This document shows positions 34,655 through 46,582 of a DNA stretch of 64,000 bases, piece by piece. The notes below the pieces were generated by a model. That model did no database searches, was not told the origin of the DNA, and worked only from the letters and a program-made list of their open reading frames with translations. The DNA is taken from assembly GCA_951217055.1 (NCBI GenBank), contig OX578284.1:21740187-21804186 (forward strand), written 5' to 3'. Source of the stretch: Gerris lacustris (lineage: Eukaryota > Arthropoda > Insecta > Hemiptera > Gerridae). Made by a program: the position numbers and the translations under genes. Position 1 is the first letter of the stretch. Each line of letters begins with the position of its first letter.

Positions 34655-34918
34655 TTACTTTAATTTTGACCAGAGATCCTTGGCTACGCAGTGGTCAACG
34701 CAGTGAAGGAAGTCGAACATTTCTTCAGTACAAGTTTCAGTGGTGTGAGATTTGGAGAGAACCCTGGTGTTGCAATTTTCCAATTTATCCTTGTAGGATG
34801 CACATTTGCTGGTTTCGGAGCACTGTTCTTTCAGAACGACTTGAGGGTCGACCACCTCTTCATCCTCTACAGCTTCGTCGGCTTTCACAGTGGGAAAAAA
34901 GTACGAAAGAAGTGGCAT
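34655..34918 (-). CDS. UQCRH: Cytochrome b-c1 complex subunit 6 (hinge protein)
   Basis: A single uninterrupted frame of 87 residues. Subunit 6 (QCR6/hinge protein) is a small acidic protein of respiratory complex III on the intermembrane-space side, where it helps cytochrome c meet cytochrome c1. The acidic stretch DEAVEDEEVVDP (residues 14-25) is followed by a CX9C helix (Cys39, Cys49) and a partner helix with Cys63 and Cys77. TEEMFDFLHCVDHC and the LWSKLK end match the family closely. The length fits the roughly 80-90 residue norm. The frame begins at the ATG at 34916-34918. An AATAAA on the minus strand (34380-34375) is a plausible polyadenylation signal. It is divergent from IDH3B with 400 bases between start codons. 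Confidence 0.93.
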   Translation of the reverse strand: MPLLSYFFPTVKADEAVEDEEVVDPQVVLKEQCSETSKCASYKDKLENCNTRVLSKSHTTETCTEEMFDFLHCVDHCVAKDLWSKLK

Positions 34919-35318
34919 TTCGATAAAGTTTGAGAGAAAATAACTAATTTATAGATAATTGAACAGCTAAAATTGAAACGGGGTGTGAAGTGAAAAAATT
35001 TTTCACTGACCACTTCGATATGAATAACTAAAGGTTGCAATCAGGTTATAAAAAGGTTTTCTTTTCAAGAAATTTATTTTTTGAGTTTAAAACAAATTAT
35101 TAGAAAATAAAGTTAATATTTTGTTTACAATTTTAAATATTTATTAAATAAGAAACCACAATTTTCTTAGCCAAAAACTGAAAAAGTATCAAATCAAGTT
35201 TCTTTTTTCAAGGTCCCAGTGTCCCAGTTGTAAATTATAAAACAGCTGATTTTGGAGGATAACTTATAAAAAACCTCCCTCACAATTTTTGTAAACTAAC
35301 CTTCCCTTCCTCTTTAAA
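34919..35318. promoter_or_regulatory. Bidirectional promoter region of UQCRH and IDH3B
   Basis: Only 400 bases separate the two start codons, so both promoters, or one bidirectional promoter, must lie here unless upstream non-coding exons exist. TATAAAA-like words occur at about 35046-35052, 35237-35243 and 35265-35271, in an AT-rich context where they could be chance. A pyrimidine-rich CTAACCTTCCCTTCCTC lies just before the IDH3B start codon. Confidence 0.55.
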
Positions 35319-38300
35319 ATGGCACTAATCAGGAAAAATGCATCTGTGCTCTTGCAGGTAATTATAATAACTTATTAGGACGTTCAACTAGAATTAATGT
35401 TAATAATTTTAATGACTGAGTGAATTTTTATTGGATTTTGTGTTAGGTATGCTGTCGGTACATTCTTATCTTCAGTTAGCACTACTGTTGCACCTCTTGT
35501 TGAATCTCTTCTCTAATTATAGAATGTCTAATTTGAGTGTATTTCATGCAAAACATTTCTTAAAAAATTGAGTTTATTACTTTCTAAGCGAATCATTCTG
35601 TAATTTCAGGTCTGTAAGAATTGTCCGGCGGTTTTCACTTCAAGAGGTCTTCATGTCACTCCCTCGACTGATAATGTGAGTTTTGTATTAGTATTTGTCA
35701 TTATTGCTTGTTTTTATATTCATCCCTTTTAAATTGCCGTTTAATGTCATTTTTATTGTTAAGTTCTGGGTAAAACAAGAATATGAGATAGTTTGTAGAA
35801 AAGTGGTTAGGGCCTCGCTCATACGTTTTTTTTTTTTTTTTTAAAAAAAAAGGGATATCAACGATCTTATTATAAAAATAATCTCTAAAATATAAATCAT
35901 ACAAATTTACTGTTTGACAAAGGGATGTCCTAATCTCTCACGTGTATTAATCAAGCAAAATAGATTCGCGACCGTATGATCTCCTTTAGTTTTGCCTAGT
36001 TCTGTCTCATTCTTACGTCGAGATTCCAAATAGAATGATGCCCTTACTCTTTGAGTATCAGTAAGTCACAGTAGTCATGAGCTAAGTACATCTGTTGAAC
36101 AAAAGAATCTACCATAGAAATCTTGGTTTCTGGTCTTTCTAATTGGAATGGGAACAAGGAGGAATAGGTGTCAAATAGGGCCGGGAAGATATTCAGCATT
36201 ATCTATCCCATTTGGAAGATGGCTTATATGGCTCCTTTTTCTTTGATAGCTGTGGAAAGAAGGATAGCAAGCATTTTGCATCACAAAATTCTCTTAAAAC
36301 GAAAATTGCAAATAGTTGAGTCAGAGGTAGCGTTCAACCAATTGTGCATCAACTATGAATTCCTCTTATTTACTCTTGTTGAATTTAGTATTCCAACTAA
36401 TAACAAGTTTATTCTTCCAACCTAAATTTTGAATTATAAAGTTTTTGTCTTTCAGTGTTAACTGCATCTCAATGAGTACCCATCTCAATGGGTGAATGGG
36501 TATTCCAAAAGTTTCCTCTTCAGGAGAGTAACATTACTCTAGATAGTCTAGATGAACATAACCATGGGAAGAACTTTGTAATGATACCACACTCAGTAGT
36601 TCAGTAGCCTACCCAATAGTTTAGATACTAGTGACTAGTGCCTTCTTTATGTATGATGACTGCAAGCTCTAAATTATATTTCCAGGTTATCTGTTCCAAA
36701 ATTTGTCATGTTCCAGGTATATATGCATTGTCCAAGAAGCTTGTTGGCAAACTCTTTGTGCAAATCAAAAATGTCCCAGATGAATTTGGCGTGCATCAGC
36801 ATATACGAGTATAAGAATGATAGGTACAGCAGGGTAGAGAAGTAAAGATGTACAGACAAGAATAAAACACTGATAAACAAAAAGAAAAATTGAGGAAGCC
36901 AATATCTCTGGATCACTGAAATTAAAAAAAGGAGAGTTCGATTCAAAAGGAGAGAGTTCAAGTAAGAAACGACTCAGCAAGAACACCAAACAAGTGGTGC
37001 TATGGAAGAGTTATGGAGAGAGAAGGAAAGGTTAATTCAAAGTAGAACTGGATAATGGAGAAACATGAATAAGACATGCTGATCAAATGAAAGGGTCCAG
37101 ATTTTTTTTTTTTCTTTTGGGGGGATGATGGATTTGTTAAATCTAGGTTGTTATAGGAACTGCAACAAACATGCAAAACTTCAAGATTTGTAAATTAAGT
37201 CAGTTGTGGATTGTAAACCAATAAGATCCGAGTTTTTTCATTTTACATTCTCATATTTTACATTCTGTAAATAGCTCGTGGCTCCTCATTGTTATTGTAA
37301 AAATTATTTGTATTAAAGATGTTTTCCAAAGTTAACATCATTAAGTTTTTTTTTTTATTTTATTAATTTAAATTTCAGGCACATGCAGTAAGGCCAGAAG
37401 GTCTGACAAAATGTACTTTAATACCAGGAGATGGCGTTGGTCCAGAACTTATGTATTCCGTTCAAGAAGTTATTAAGGTGCTTTTGTTTTTATTTATTTA
37501 ATTTACAAATTTTGTTTTAACAGCAGATAAATTTAAATTAAAAATTTAATTGCTAATATGTGTACCATTTTTCCCTGAAAAAGTCGAGGGTAGGATGAAA
37601 AATAACATCTCCCAACAAGAATGATTGTTAGCTGAAAGTTACAGTTTTGTTCAAGAAACCATATTATTTTTGTGAGTTCTCTTTTAAATCATTAAAATAC
37701 TATTATAACCAGTAGGGGAGGTTCCCTTACCTTGGGCAATTAGCAAAAATCAACTATCGCTGATAACACTGATATCTAATGAAGCCGCAAGGTTGCTAAA
37801 ATAGTGTTTCCAGTCTTCGTTCTGAGAAATATGGACAAAAAGAAAAGTCCTCTCTCTAGAAGTATGCTGGGGCAAGTGTCCAAGGTAGGGAAACATCCCT
37901 TATATAATACCAATAAGTTTAAATCTGACATAAGTTAATCATATACTAGGTGTGCAATGCAGTTGTCTGCTTGCAATATTGAGCTGAGCGAGCATTTTAA
38001 TCTTAAACAATTAACATTTTTATTTATCAACAGCTGAAATCGGATCAAATATAGTAATATTTCAAATTTTTAATTAAAAAGCATTTTTTTCCTGTTTTTT
38101 ATTTTACCCCCCTCTTAAATGAAAATATGACAAAAGTGAACATAACAACAATGACAGTGCCAAATTTTGTGCGGATCTGTTCAGCCGTCCTGGAGGAGTA
38201 TGTGTCCAACCAAATGCAAAGTGTAGTATAAGGGCTTCGCTTCGCTCAGCTCAAAAACTACTTTTACCCTATGGTAATAAAATCTCAATCAGTTTACTAA

Positions 38301-41300
38301 TAATTTACCAACTAAGTGGTCAAAACAAATCTGTATTAAACATTACAGTTGGATCAATGTAAGAGTTAACTTAGACAATTCTGGCTGGCTTATAAAATAA
38401 AGCCACTGGGCAGTTATCCTTAGGACCACACTCTTCCATCAGTGTTATTTTAGTTGGCCCAACCTACTTGAGGTAAAAATCACTAGCTCTCATTGGCTCC
38501 TCTCCTTTATTTATTTATTTTTTTTTTTTAACACTAAACTGAGCTATTTTGTTCTTTGAGTTTAATGTATCATGAGTTAGTTAATTCAACAAAATATAAG
38601 TAGGAAACACTCAGACAGACAGACAATAAAATCAACTTAAATGATTTTGAAAACACCAAATGCTTATAATTCCGTTCAAATCTTTCTCATTTTTTTGGGT
38701 GAAAATTATACTTTTCCTGTTTACCTTCAAAGAAGGTGAAGTAAAGTAGAAATACTTATTGCATTTTTTTATGTTTTCAGGCAGCTGGTGCGCCAATTGA
38801 ATTTGAATCCTTCTTCTTTTCCGAAGTACATCATGCAATGAGTGCACCAATTGAAGAAGTTACTGGCTCTATTATGAGAAATGGCATATGTTTGAAGGTA
38901 TTAGACTTGAAGTTTTTGCTGTGTGTTTCACAAAATCAAAAATCTCAGTAGAAGTAACTAACTGTTGAAATCTCACTTCTCATGAAGCCACAAGACAGCT
39001 CTTTAAATAAAAACTAATCTGGAGAGCTAATAATAGCTAATGAAGAGCTTAGTCCTGCCCAAAGGGCTTATACAACTGCGTGGCGCTGCATCAGCTGAAT
39101 AGTCAGCATGTGTAACTGGATGGAAGTGAGGTCACTTCACTCAAGCAGTTACCCATTTGTATCGTAATCTCAGTGAACACTGATTTCCCTTTCCAGATTC
39201 AGAAATCTAAACCTGTAGTCTTTAGTTTTAAGTGCTTGTTAATTAGCTACCTGGGCACGAGACAGCTTTATACTGTAGAATATTAGTTTTAATTTCTATT
39301 TAAACTATAAACTAATATTCACATTAACAGTTTATGCTTCATCTTGAAATATTTTTTAAAAAAAAAATCCTTTGTTTTTGTGGAATTTACTAAAATCATA
39401 TTTTACTTATTTTTTGTTAGAATGAAGTTGCTGGAACAATAATGTTAAAAATTTGCTTGTTTTTTAGGGTACATTAGCAAGTCCTGATTACAGTTACATT
39501 GGTGATCTCCAAACTTTAAATACAAAGTTAAGGAGATCTTTGGATCTTTACGCTAATGTTGTGCATATTACTACTCTCCCAGGCCTAAAATTACGCCACG
39601 ATAACATAGATTCTGTTATCATTCGTGAACAAACTGAGGGTGAATATTCTGCTCTTGAACACGAATCGGTTAAGGTTTGTATAATTTGTATTTCTTTTCT
39701 CTTCTCTAATAAATAAAATGTCTACATCTGTACCTCAGAGCTAAACTGCAACATGTAATTGTTTTATGAATAATTTATATTTTCAGGGAGTTGTAGAAAG
39801 TTTAAAAATTGTTACTGCATCCAGGTCTCTCAGGATAGCTAAATTTGCTTTTGATTATGCTACAAAAAATAACAGGAAGAAGGTTACTGCTGTCCACAAA
39901 GCTAATATTATGAAACTTGGAGATGGTCTTTTCCTAAGGAGCTGCCAAGAGGTTTGTTTTAATTTACTTAAACTTGACTTCAGTTTTATATCCTTTGATA
40001 TACTATTTCAAAAGCTATTTTTTGATCGTTGTTTAATGAAGGCTTTCTACTTTGATTTTTGTGTCCGCTTTGTTATCTCATGTTTATCCTAATGTTTCCG
40101 TATCTTAAGTTGCTAATTATTCTATGAACAGTTGATTTTTTTTAGAATAATCTTTGTAATTTACCCAAACACTGATAATCATCTAGCAAATAATCTAGAT
40201 TTGCCTAATTTCAAACCTGTTACGTCTTTAGTTCCTTACTACGGGCTCCGTACACATTCAGATATGTTGTACTACCAAGTCCTACATCACGCCTATACTC
40301 AATACAACAGGTCTGTCTATGGCATTTTGGTTTTATTAACAAGTTTGCCTAACCTGAAACTTGGTTGGAAGACTAGCCCACAATGTTATACAGCTTGTCT
40401 CAATTTGTATGGGTTAAATGGTAAGGCTTATATAAGGCCATAAGGCTTAAGTGGTTTGACATTTTTAATTAATTTATTTATTTTTTCAGATGTCCAAACT
40501 GTATCCTAAGATCAAGTTTGAAACCATGATTGTAGACAACTGTACTATGCAAATGGTTTCTAACCCTCAGCAATTTGATGTCATGGTCATGCCTAACCTC
40601 TATGGTATGTATTTATCTCTATATATTTTTTTTTTTACATTATCCATTGTCAATTGTTGAATATCAGGGCATAAATAAGTCCAAGACAATAACTTTGCAG
40701 TGTATTAATTTAACAACTAACCTGACCTACATTAACATCACATTTGGTTTGCTGTTAAAGATTTGAAAATCAACAGTATTGTGACATCAACTGTTGATAA
40801 TTACAGATTTATGTTGATTCCTGCACATGCATCTGCATATTGTCACCTTTACATTATAAGTGAAAATAAAATTAATGGATTAAAGCATGTATCTATAGCT
40901 TTTATCGGTCTTTACTTGTGATTTTTTTTATATTGCAGGTAATATATTGGATAACCTTGCCGCTGGTCTAGTAGGTGGTGCAGGTATTGTAGCAGGTGCC
41001 TCTTACAGCCCTGAGTGTGTCGTATTTGAACCTGTGAGTTTGCATAGGCATTCTTAATTAACTCTACTATGTAATGATTATATTATTTAATGATCTCATT
41101 CACTTTTCAATATTTTCTTAATTAAATATCTTGTTGTAAATGGATATTACAACGTAAATGGATATTACAACGGATATTTATATATATTTATTTGTTAAAA
41201 ACAAATAAATATATGATTTTTAGGTTTATGTACAAAGTACGAAAAGAAACCTTAAATATAACGGCTATGTCTGTCTGTCGGCATGTTTCAATTCATGAAG

Positions 41301-44300
41301 TACTATAGCTAGGAACATTAAATTCGGCACACAGGTGCATCTCGGCGTTTGTGAAAACTGTACACTTTTTGGAGTTTTCACACTTAATATTTCCAAGATG
41401 ACGGCCAATATGGCAGGCGACTAAAAACTGTTTTTAGTGACCATGACATGTTAAAGGTCATCAAATTAAAGGTCTTGAAGTGTAAAAAAGAATATGCAAC
41501 TATTCAAATTTCACAATTAATTTTAACTTAATCGTACAGAAACCGGCGATTATCGCCTCAAGTACTTATGTGAAGTGCTCCTTACTTGTTTAATATTTCA
41601 ACTTAAGTGAGCCTTTTAATTCCTTTCTAGACCCAATTACTCAATATTTGAAAAGTCATGCGTTTTACTAATTTTTATCAAAATTTTTGTATAAATTATT
41701 TATTTGTTTGTCTACTAAGATACTCAAACAAATCTTTTATTTTAATTTACAGGGTGCAAAACACGCGTTTGCTGAAGCAGTTGGTAAGAATGTTGCTAAT
41801 CCTACAGCAGTTCTTTTGTGTGCTGCAAAAATGTTGAGACACTGCAATCTACCTACTTATGGTGAAATGATAAGAAAAGCCATTAATAAAGTTTTTATTG
41901 ATGGAAAGGTGAGTTAAAAATATAGAAATTATATTTTTAAATGATTAATGTTTCTAGTATTAAGTATTATAATTTATTTAGATTCCCAAATCTGCATTCA
42001 TTTAAAGTTCATTCAAAACCATCTCACACTCATAATGCGAATGCAATTCTAGAAATTACAATTCTTTAATTAAATCAAGTTTGTACAAACATAACTGTGT
42101 TTCAGTAATGAATTTTTATTATTAGTAAAGTTGCTTTCAAAATAGTATTGGTTGCTTCTTATATACAGCTTTTTTGTTTACTTAATTATTTTTTTTTAGG
42201 GCAGGCATGTCTCCTATGAGCACCCTATAAATATCTTTAATTTTGTACACCTGTTTGTCACACCCTCAATAACTTTGGATTGATCAAACATGAAACTCTG
42301 TTTGTATTTTTATCTTATTATGCATGATATTGTGCCACACTGCATTTTAAAAAAAGGATAACCCCTCTTCTTAAACCCACAAAAATGTGGGGGATTGGAG
42401 AAAAAGTTGTTAAACCTTATCTTATTACGTAATGGTAATGGTTAGACAGGAAGGACGAACCACTTGTTCGAACCTAGCAATCAGGCCACACTGTGGAGAG
42501 TTCCAGCTACTTCATACATTATACTGCCGAAGCGGGTATGGTGTGGTCATTAGTAAGGGGAAGAGAACCCCTTAGGGGGTGCCCTCGCCCTGCTCCGTCC
42601 TCAAACCAAAGATACAAATCACATCTCACGACAGGGATCGAACCCACATCAAAGCGTGGGGGAAGAGAATCCCTCAGGGGGTGTCCCTCGCCCATAGATG
42701 CAATTCAGAGTACCATGGCACGGGATCGAACCCACAACCTCGATTCGCCTCAGTCATTGATAGCTGGGTGGGCCGCCTAGAGCACCTCGGCCATGCTGGC
42801 TCCCTTCTTATTGCATATTGTTTGAAAGCTCTCAAAGAGCACTGCTTATTTTATTTAAAAAAAAAAAAAAAATAGGATAAGCCAAGCTTCTAAAGTTGAC
42901 TCTATGTTATTGTCTTTCACCTCTACTATATTAATATATCTTATCGTCATAGAAATATTTTATTTTTTGAGTTAAAAAACAAACAACAATAATTATTAGC
43001 ACTTTTAATAGCAGATATAAGAGATTCAATATTAAAAACAAATAAGAATTGGAATTATACTTAAATAGAAGGTTATTTAGATGCAGGTTATAAACAAAGA
43101 TAAAAATGGTTGAAAATGCAGTTTCGCCAACCTGATTTCAACAACTTAATTACATTAGCCATTCATTTTCTTCTATTTAAAAAATAATTAAGTTGCAGTC
43201 TTTACTTTTTCTCCCTGCTTTTTGAGTTCAGGGATGAAAAGACTTACTTTAGTCCCTCTAAACTAATTAGGGTTGCCAGATTTTCAGCAAGTCTCGCCGG
43301 GACACATCAGCTGACTGGGGGGGGGGGGGGGGGGTGCTGGCTTAGCCTATCCTTAGGTTCGATCATAAAATTTTGGTTAAACTAAATTAAACTAATGTTG
43401 TTTAAGCCAATAATTTTAAGTAATAAATTGATGAATAAATAATAGTAATAATAATTTAAATTATTTTTAATTATTATAACAAATATTTATTGTATAATTA
43501 ACATATGAAAAAGAATAAATACTTGAGAAAATTTAACACAAGATAAACTAAATACAACAAACAATACTTTTCCTATAACCTTCAAAGTAAAATTAAAAAA
43601 TTGAAAATCAAGAATGATAGAATTTAAATAAATGGATATTATTATTTTCACTGTCCATTTTTAAAACCAAAATCACAGAATACAAAACACTGATTACTAC
43701 AACCAACCGTATAACGTATAATCTATATATATTACAAGAAACGAAGATTTAAAAACAAGAATAGGGGGAATTACAGAAATTAGATACTTCCTATTTCTGC
43801 TTTCAAAAACAATCAGCCAACCAGCAAAGACATCTCTTTCAAAAACTATGACAATTTCAATCGCACTACATCTCTGCTGCTCTGCAGATATCTGCTATCA
43901 CTATCACCTATCAGTCGTCAATGACAATGACAGCCCACAGCTCATTCTGTACGTTATAATTTACCTTTTTTTTTTTTTGCTTTATTTAAAAAATATAAGT
44001 ATATTATAATTTAAAAAGTAAATATTAAAGAAATCGGTTGATATCGGGACATATTTGAGTCCCGCCGGGACTTGAAATGTGAGCGGGACAAACTCGTCAA
44101 TATCGGGACTGTCCCGCTCAAATCGGGACGTCTGGCAACCCTAAAACTAATTCAAAATCATAACTTTTTCTCCCTACTGGAGATAAAATTATTTTAATGT
44201 TATCTGTTTGTTTTAGAGTTAAGATATTGTATCTCAGTTGACATAACATTTGAAATGAACTGTTCTTATTTCAGGTTAGAACAAAAGATATTGGTGGTCA

Positions 44301-44349
44301 GTCTACTACTAGTGACTTCACTTATGCTGTTATCAATTCCCTTCAATGA
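35319..44349 (+). CDS. IDH3B: Isocitrate dehydrogenase [NAD] beta subunit, mitochondrial, ten exons, complete
   Basis: Coding exons are 35319-35357, 35610-35675, 37379-37477, 38781-38897, 39468-39674, 39787-39951, 40490-40604, 40939-41033, 41753-41908 and 44275-44349. All junctions are GT-AG and the frame is intact, giving 377 residues (human about 385). The enzyme oxidises isocitrate to 2-oxoglutarate with NAD in the mitochondrial matrix; beta is one of the regulatory subunits of the heteromer. Visible are an N-terminal basic, hydrophobic presequence (residues 1-35), the dinucleotide-fold start [10 protein letters not shown] (50-59), [34 protein letters not shown] around residue 270, and the C-terminal TKDIGG. 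The subunit-specific [13 protein letters not shown] and [17 protein letters not shown] segments favour beta over gamma or alpha. Introns hold a MITE (37715), a dispersed repeat (41218), a SINE (42425) and a hAT element (43268). Confidence 0.94.
37715..37901. mobile_element. Short MITE in IDH3B intron 3
   Basis: Terminal inverted repeats GGGGAGGTTCCCTTACCTTGG and CCAAGGTAGGGAAACATCCC are about 20 bases long with few mismatches. The interior matches the longer, interrupted copy at 16843-17273. Confidence 0.7.
38960..39260. repeat. Possible SINE-like segment in IDH3B intron 4
   Basis: A GC-richer stretch containing GCCCAAAGGGCTTATACAAC and TGCGTGGCGCTGCATCAGC stands out against AT-rich intron. 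No Pol III boxes or target duplication were confirmed, so the call rests on composition only. Confidence 0.25.
41218..41600 (+). repeat. Dispersed repeat, copy 2 (in IDH3B intron 8)
   Basis: Shares ordered blocks with 23934-24400: AGGTTTATGTACAAAGTAC, GTCTGTCTGTCGGCATG, TTTCAATTCATGAAGTACTA, AGCTAGGAACATTAAAT, GCATCTCGGCGTTTG, TTTTGGAGTTTTCACACTTA, and the ending AACCGGCGATTATCGCC. It lies in the same orientation as copy 1 on the + strand. Confidence 0.75.
42425..42805 (-). mobile_element. tRNA-derived SINE, minus strand, in IDH3B intron 9
   Basis: Read on the minus strand it starts with AGCATGGCCGAGGTGCTCTA (A-box-like) and carries GTGGGTTCGATCCCGTGCC (good B-box). About 90 bases on, a second GTGGGTTCGATCCCTGTCG follows, so the promoter part looks duplicated. 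The body (AGCTGGAACTCTCCAC and CTAGGTTCGAACAAGTGG) matches the SINE at 12978-13355. Open frames on the + strand across this element are by-products of its GC content. Confidence 0.8.
43268..44143. mobile_element. hAT-like non-autonomous DNA transposon, 876 bp
   Basis: Terminal inverted repeats TAGGGTTGCCAGA and TCTGGCAACCCTA are exact. The 8-bp direct repeat AAACTAAT flanks both ends (43260-43267 and 44144-44151), the duplication size made by hAT transposases. The interior is AT-rich with no transposase; sub-terminal CGGGAC words occur at both ends in opposite orientations. A G homopolymer (about 43316-43334) lies near the left end. It sits in the last intron of IDH3B. Confidence 0.9.
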
Positions 44350-45551
44350 ATCTACTAATAAGTACAGTTTAGATCTGAAGAAAAAACTACACTTTTATCG
44401 TCTACCCTAATAATAATGTACTTCCATTCCTTCATTATTTTATCTGATCAATAGTAATTATATTTTATGAGATCAGTGTGAGATTACTTGTGCAATGGCA
44501 TTATAAACTAGTCAGATTTATTACTTATCTGTAATATAATATTTACAGTATTTCATTTTATTATTGTTTAACAGTGAATAATTATTTAATATATTTGAGT
44601 TTTAAACTCATAATATTTTTCATGTACCTATGAGTTGTAAACTCATAATTATTTTTTAAGAAAACCATTTTCTTAAATCGTATTAAAAATGTTGGTGTAA
44701 ATTTTATTTAGTATACTTTACAGCAAACCCCATTTATTGATAAAAACACTATCGCATCTAAGGAAGTTTAATCATTCCTTTTTTTCCTCATTTAATTTGG
44801 TGTATTTTTGAGATGTTAGTTGTTCAAAATTGCAGTACAATGGCTTGCTCTTTAGTATCAGTGACCTTTTAATTTAAAATTAAATGTTTTTTAACTAAAG
44901 GCTTTCCACGAGTTTAAATTTTTGCCAATGGGGGAGCCTAATTACTCCTTTAACCCTTCGGTGCTCACGCTTCCAGAAAACTACCCACCTTATGGAACTA
45001 CCATAACTTAAAACTTAGGGGTTTGAAAAAAAAATTGTATCTTAAGCATTAACAATACCTAATTAACTGATATCAATGCAGAGAAAGTGAATGACCCTAA
45101 TATAGATACAAAGCTAAGACTATACTCGAAGATTACCTAGTACATATACCATCAAAACTCTTAACAGTTCTATGCAGCAAGCTCATTTATGCGAAGGTTG
45201 GGGTAAAAGTACCTTATGCGAGCTCTGAATGGTTAAACGTTGATCATACCATCATAATATTTATCTATTTTTATCTTACCTTTGCCAACGTATGTATATT
45301 TTATTTATAATTTTTACTTTTCTTTGGCAAAAATGGAACTTAAGTAACCCTCAAGCCTAAAATTTCTTCATAGCAAATTTGGGTATTTAATTTTTGGTAT
45401 TTCTGAAAATGTAACAAGATTAGCATTGTATCTGGCATAGCCTATAGAGATGAAATACAGCTGTTTGATCATCATCTAAGATGAATTAGTTATAAATTCA
45501 TTTTTGCCCTTACCGACCAACACCCAAAAACAAGTTGTATTATAAAAGGGA

Positions 45552-45584
<33 letters not shown>

Positions 45585-46582
45585 TATAGAGATAAGACTT
45601 ACTTACACTTTGTATGATAGGCTACTTGTCTTAAAGAATAGTCTCAGAAACAAGATTCTTAAAGCTCATTCCTTTTGCATTTTAAATTATAGCTTCAAAT
45701 ATGTGCTTTACAAATAATAAAAATATTTGGTTTGGCGTTTTCCAAATACATTAATTAAAATATAATAGGATCCACAGTTAAAAAGGTCATGAAATAAGGT
45801 TTTCAGTGGTGTAAGTTGTTTTCATCAAATCCCCTAGAACTTCAAATCAATGAAAATGAAGGTATAATGGGTTTTGAAGTAAGATTAAATATTAGACTTT
45901 TCTTCGTAGAAGCCTTCCATAAACCAATAACTAGTCAAAACATTTTTTTAAACTTATTTTAATACAAGATTAAGTTCATAATTTTCCTCCCTAACTCATC
46001 GTTAGTTCTTGTCCTTTTTTACTTTGATAAAAGGAAAAAAGGTAGTGAAAAAGGATTCAGATTTTGATGTATAATAATGAACACAAACGCATTTGATTTG
46101 GAAAGTTTTATTTAATCTATCCTCTTAAATATATATTTACATAGTATTTTATCATGAAAAAAAAATATCATATACAGATCAGTTGATTTTAACATTTTCA
46201 GTAGTACCTAATTTAATAATGTGGAAATAAAGAAAATATAAATATTTTAGGCAGCTTTAATATCAATAAATCTGTAGATCCTGATTACTGGTCAATTGAA
46301 CAAACCATTTCACCTAAATTAACACAAACTAAGGTTAATATTGGACATGGGATCAGCCAATTTCTGATCTGATCGTTTGTGTGAAAAATTCAAGCCATCA
46401 TCAAATGTGCCCCTATTGCCAGTACCATTTATTCTTGGTTCAAGGCGAATCTTAAATACTTAGCTTCACTGATCCACTAAATTATGAAGTCATTAGTATT
46501 TGTTGATTCCGTCACCGAAGGCTTATCGCTCCTTAACTGGTATTACTTAACATTGATGTCTTACACCAAAGTTGGCATTGTA
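44350..46582. other. Convergent 3' region between IDH3B and the KAT14-like gene
   Basis: The two genes converge here, so it holds both 3' UTRs. A minus-strand AATAAA at 46112-46107 lies about 470 bases beyond the KAT14-like stop. An A homopolymer of about 33 bases lies at 45550-45582. I saw no further exon or clear transposon ends. Confidence 0.6.

Noticed and set aside
34666..34933. Two + strand frames opposite UQCRH
   Set aside because: They are antisense shadows of the well-conserved UQCRH frame.
40132..40443. 103-codon open frame in IDH3B intron 6
   Set aside because: It lies wholly between two conserved IDH3B exons, has no initiator context and no recognisable family.
42493..42875. Two overlapping open frames with Arg/Pro/Ser-rich products
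   Set aside because: They lie on the wrong strand of a tRNA-derived SINE; the openness comes from its GC-rich duplicated promoter.
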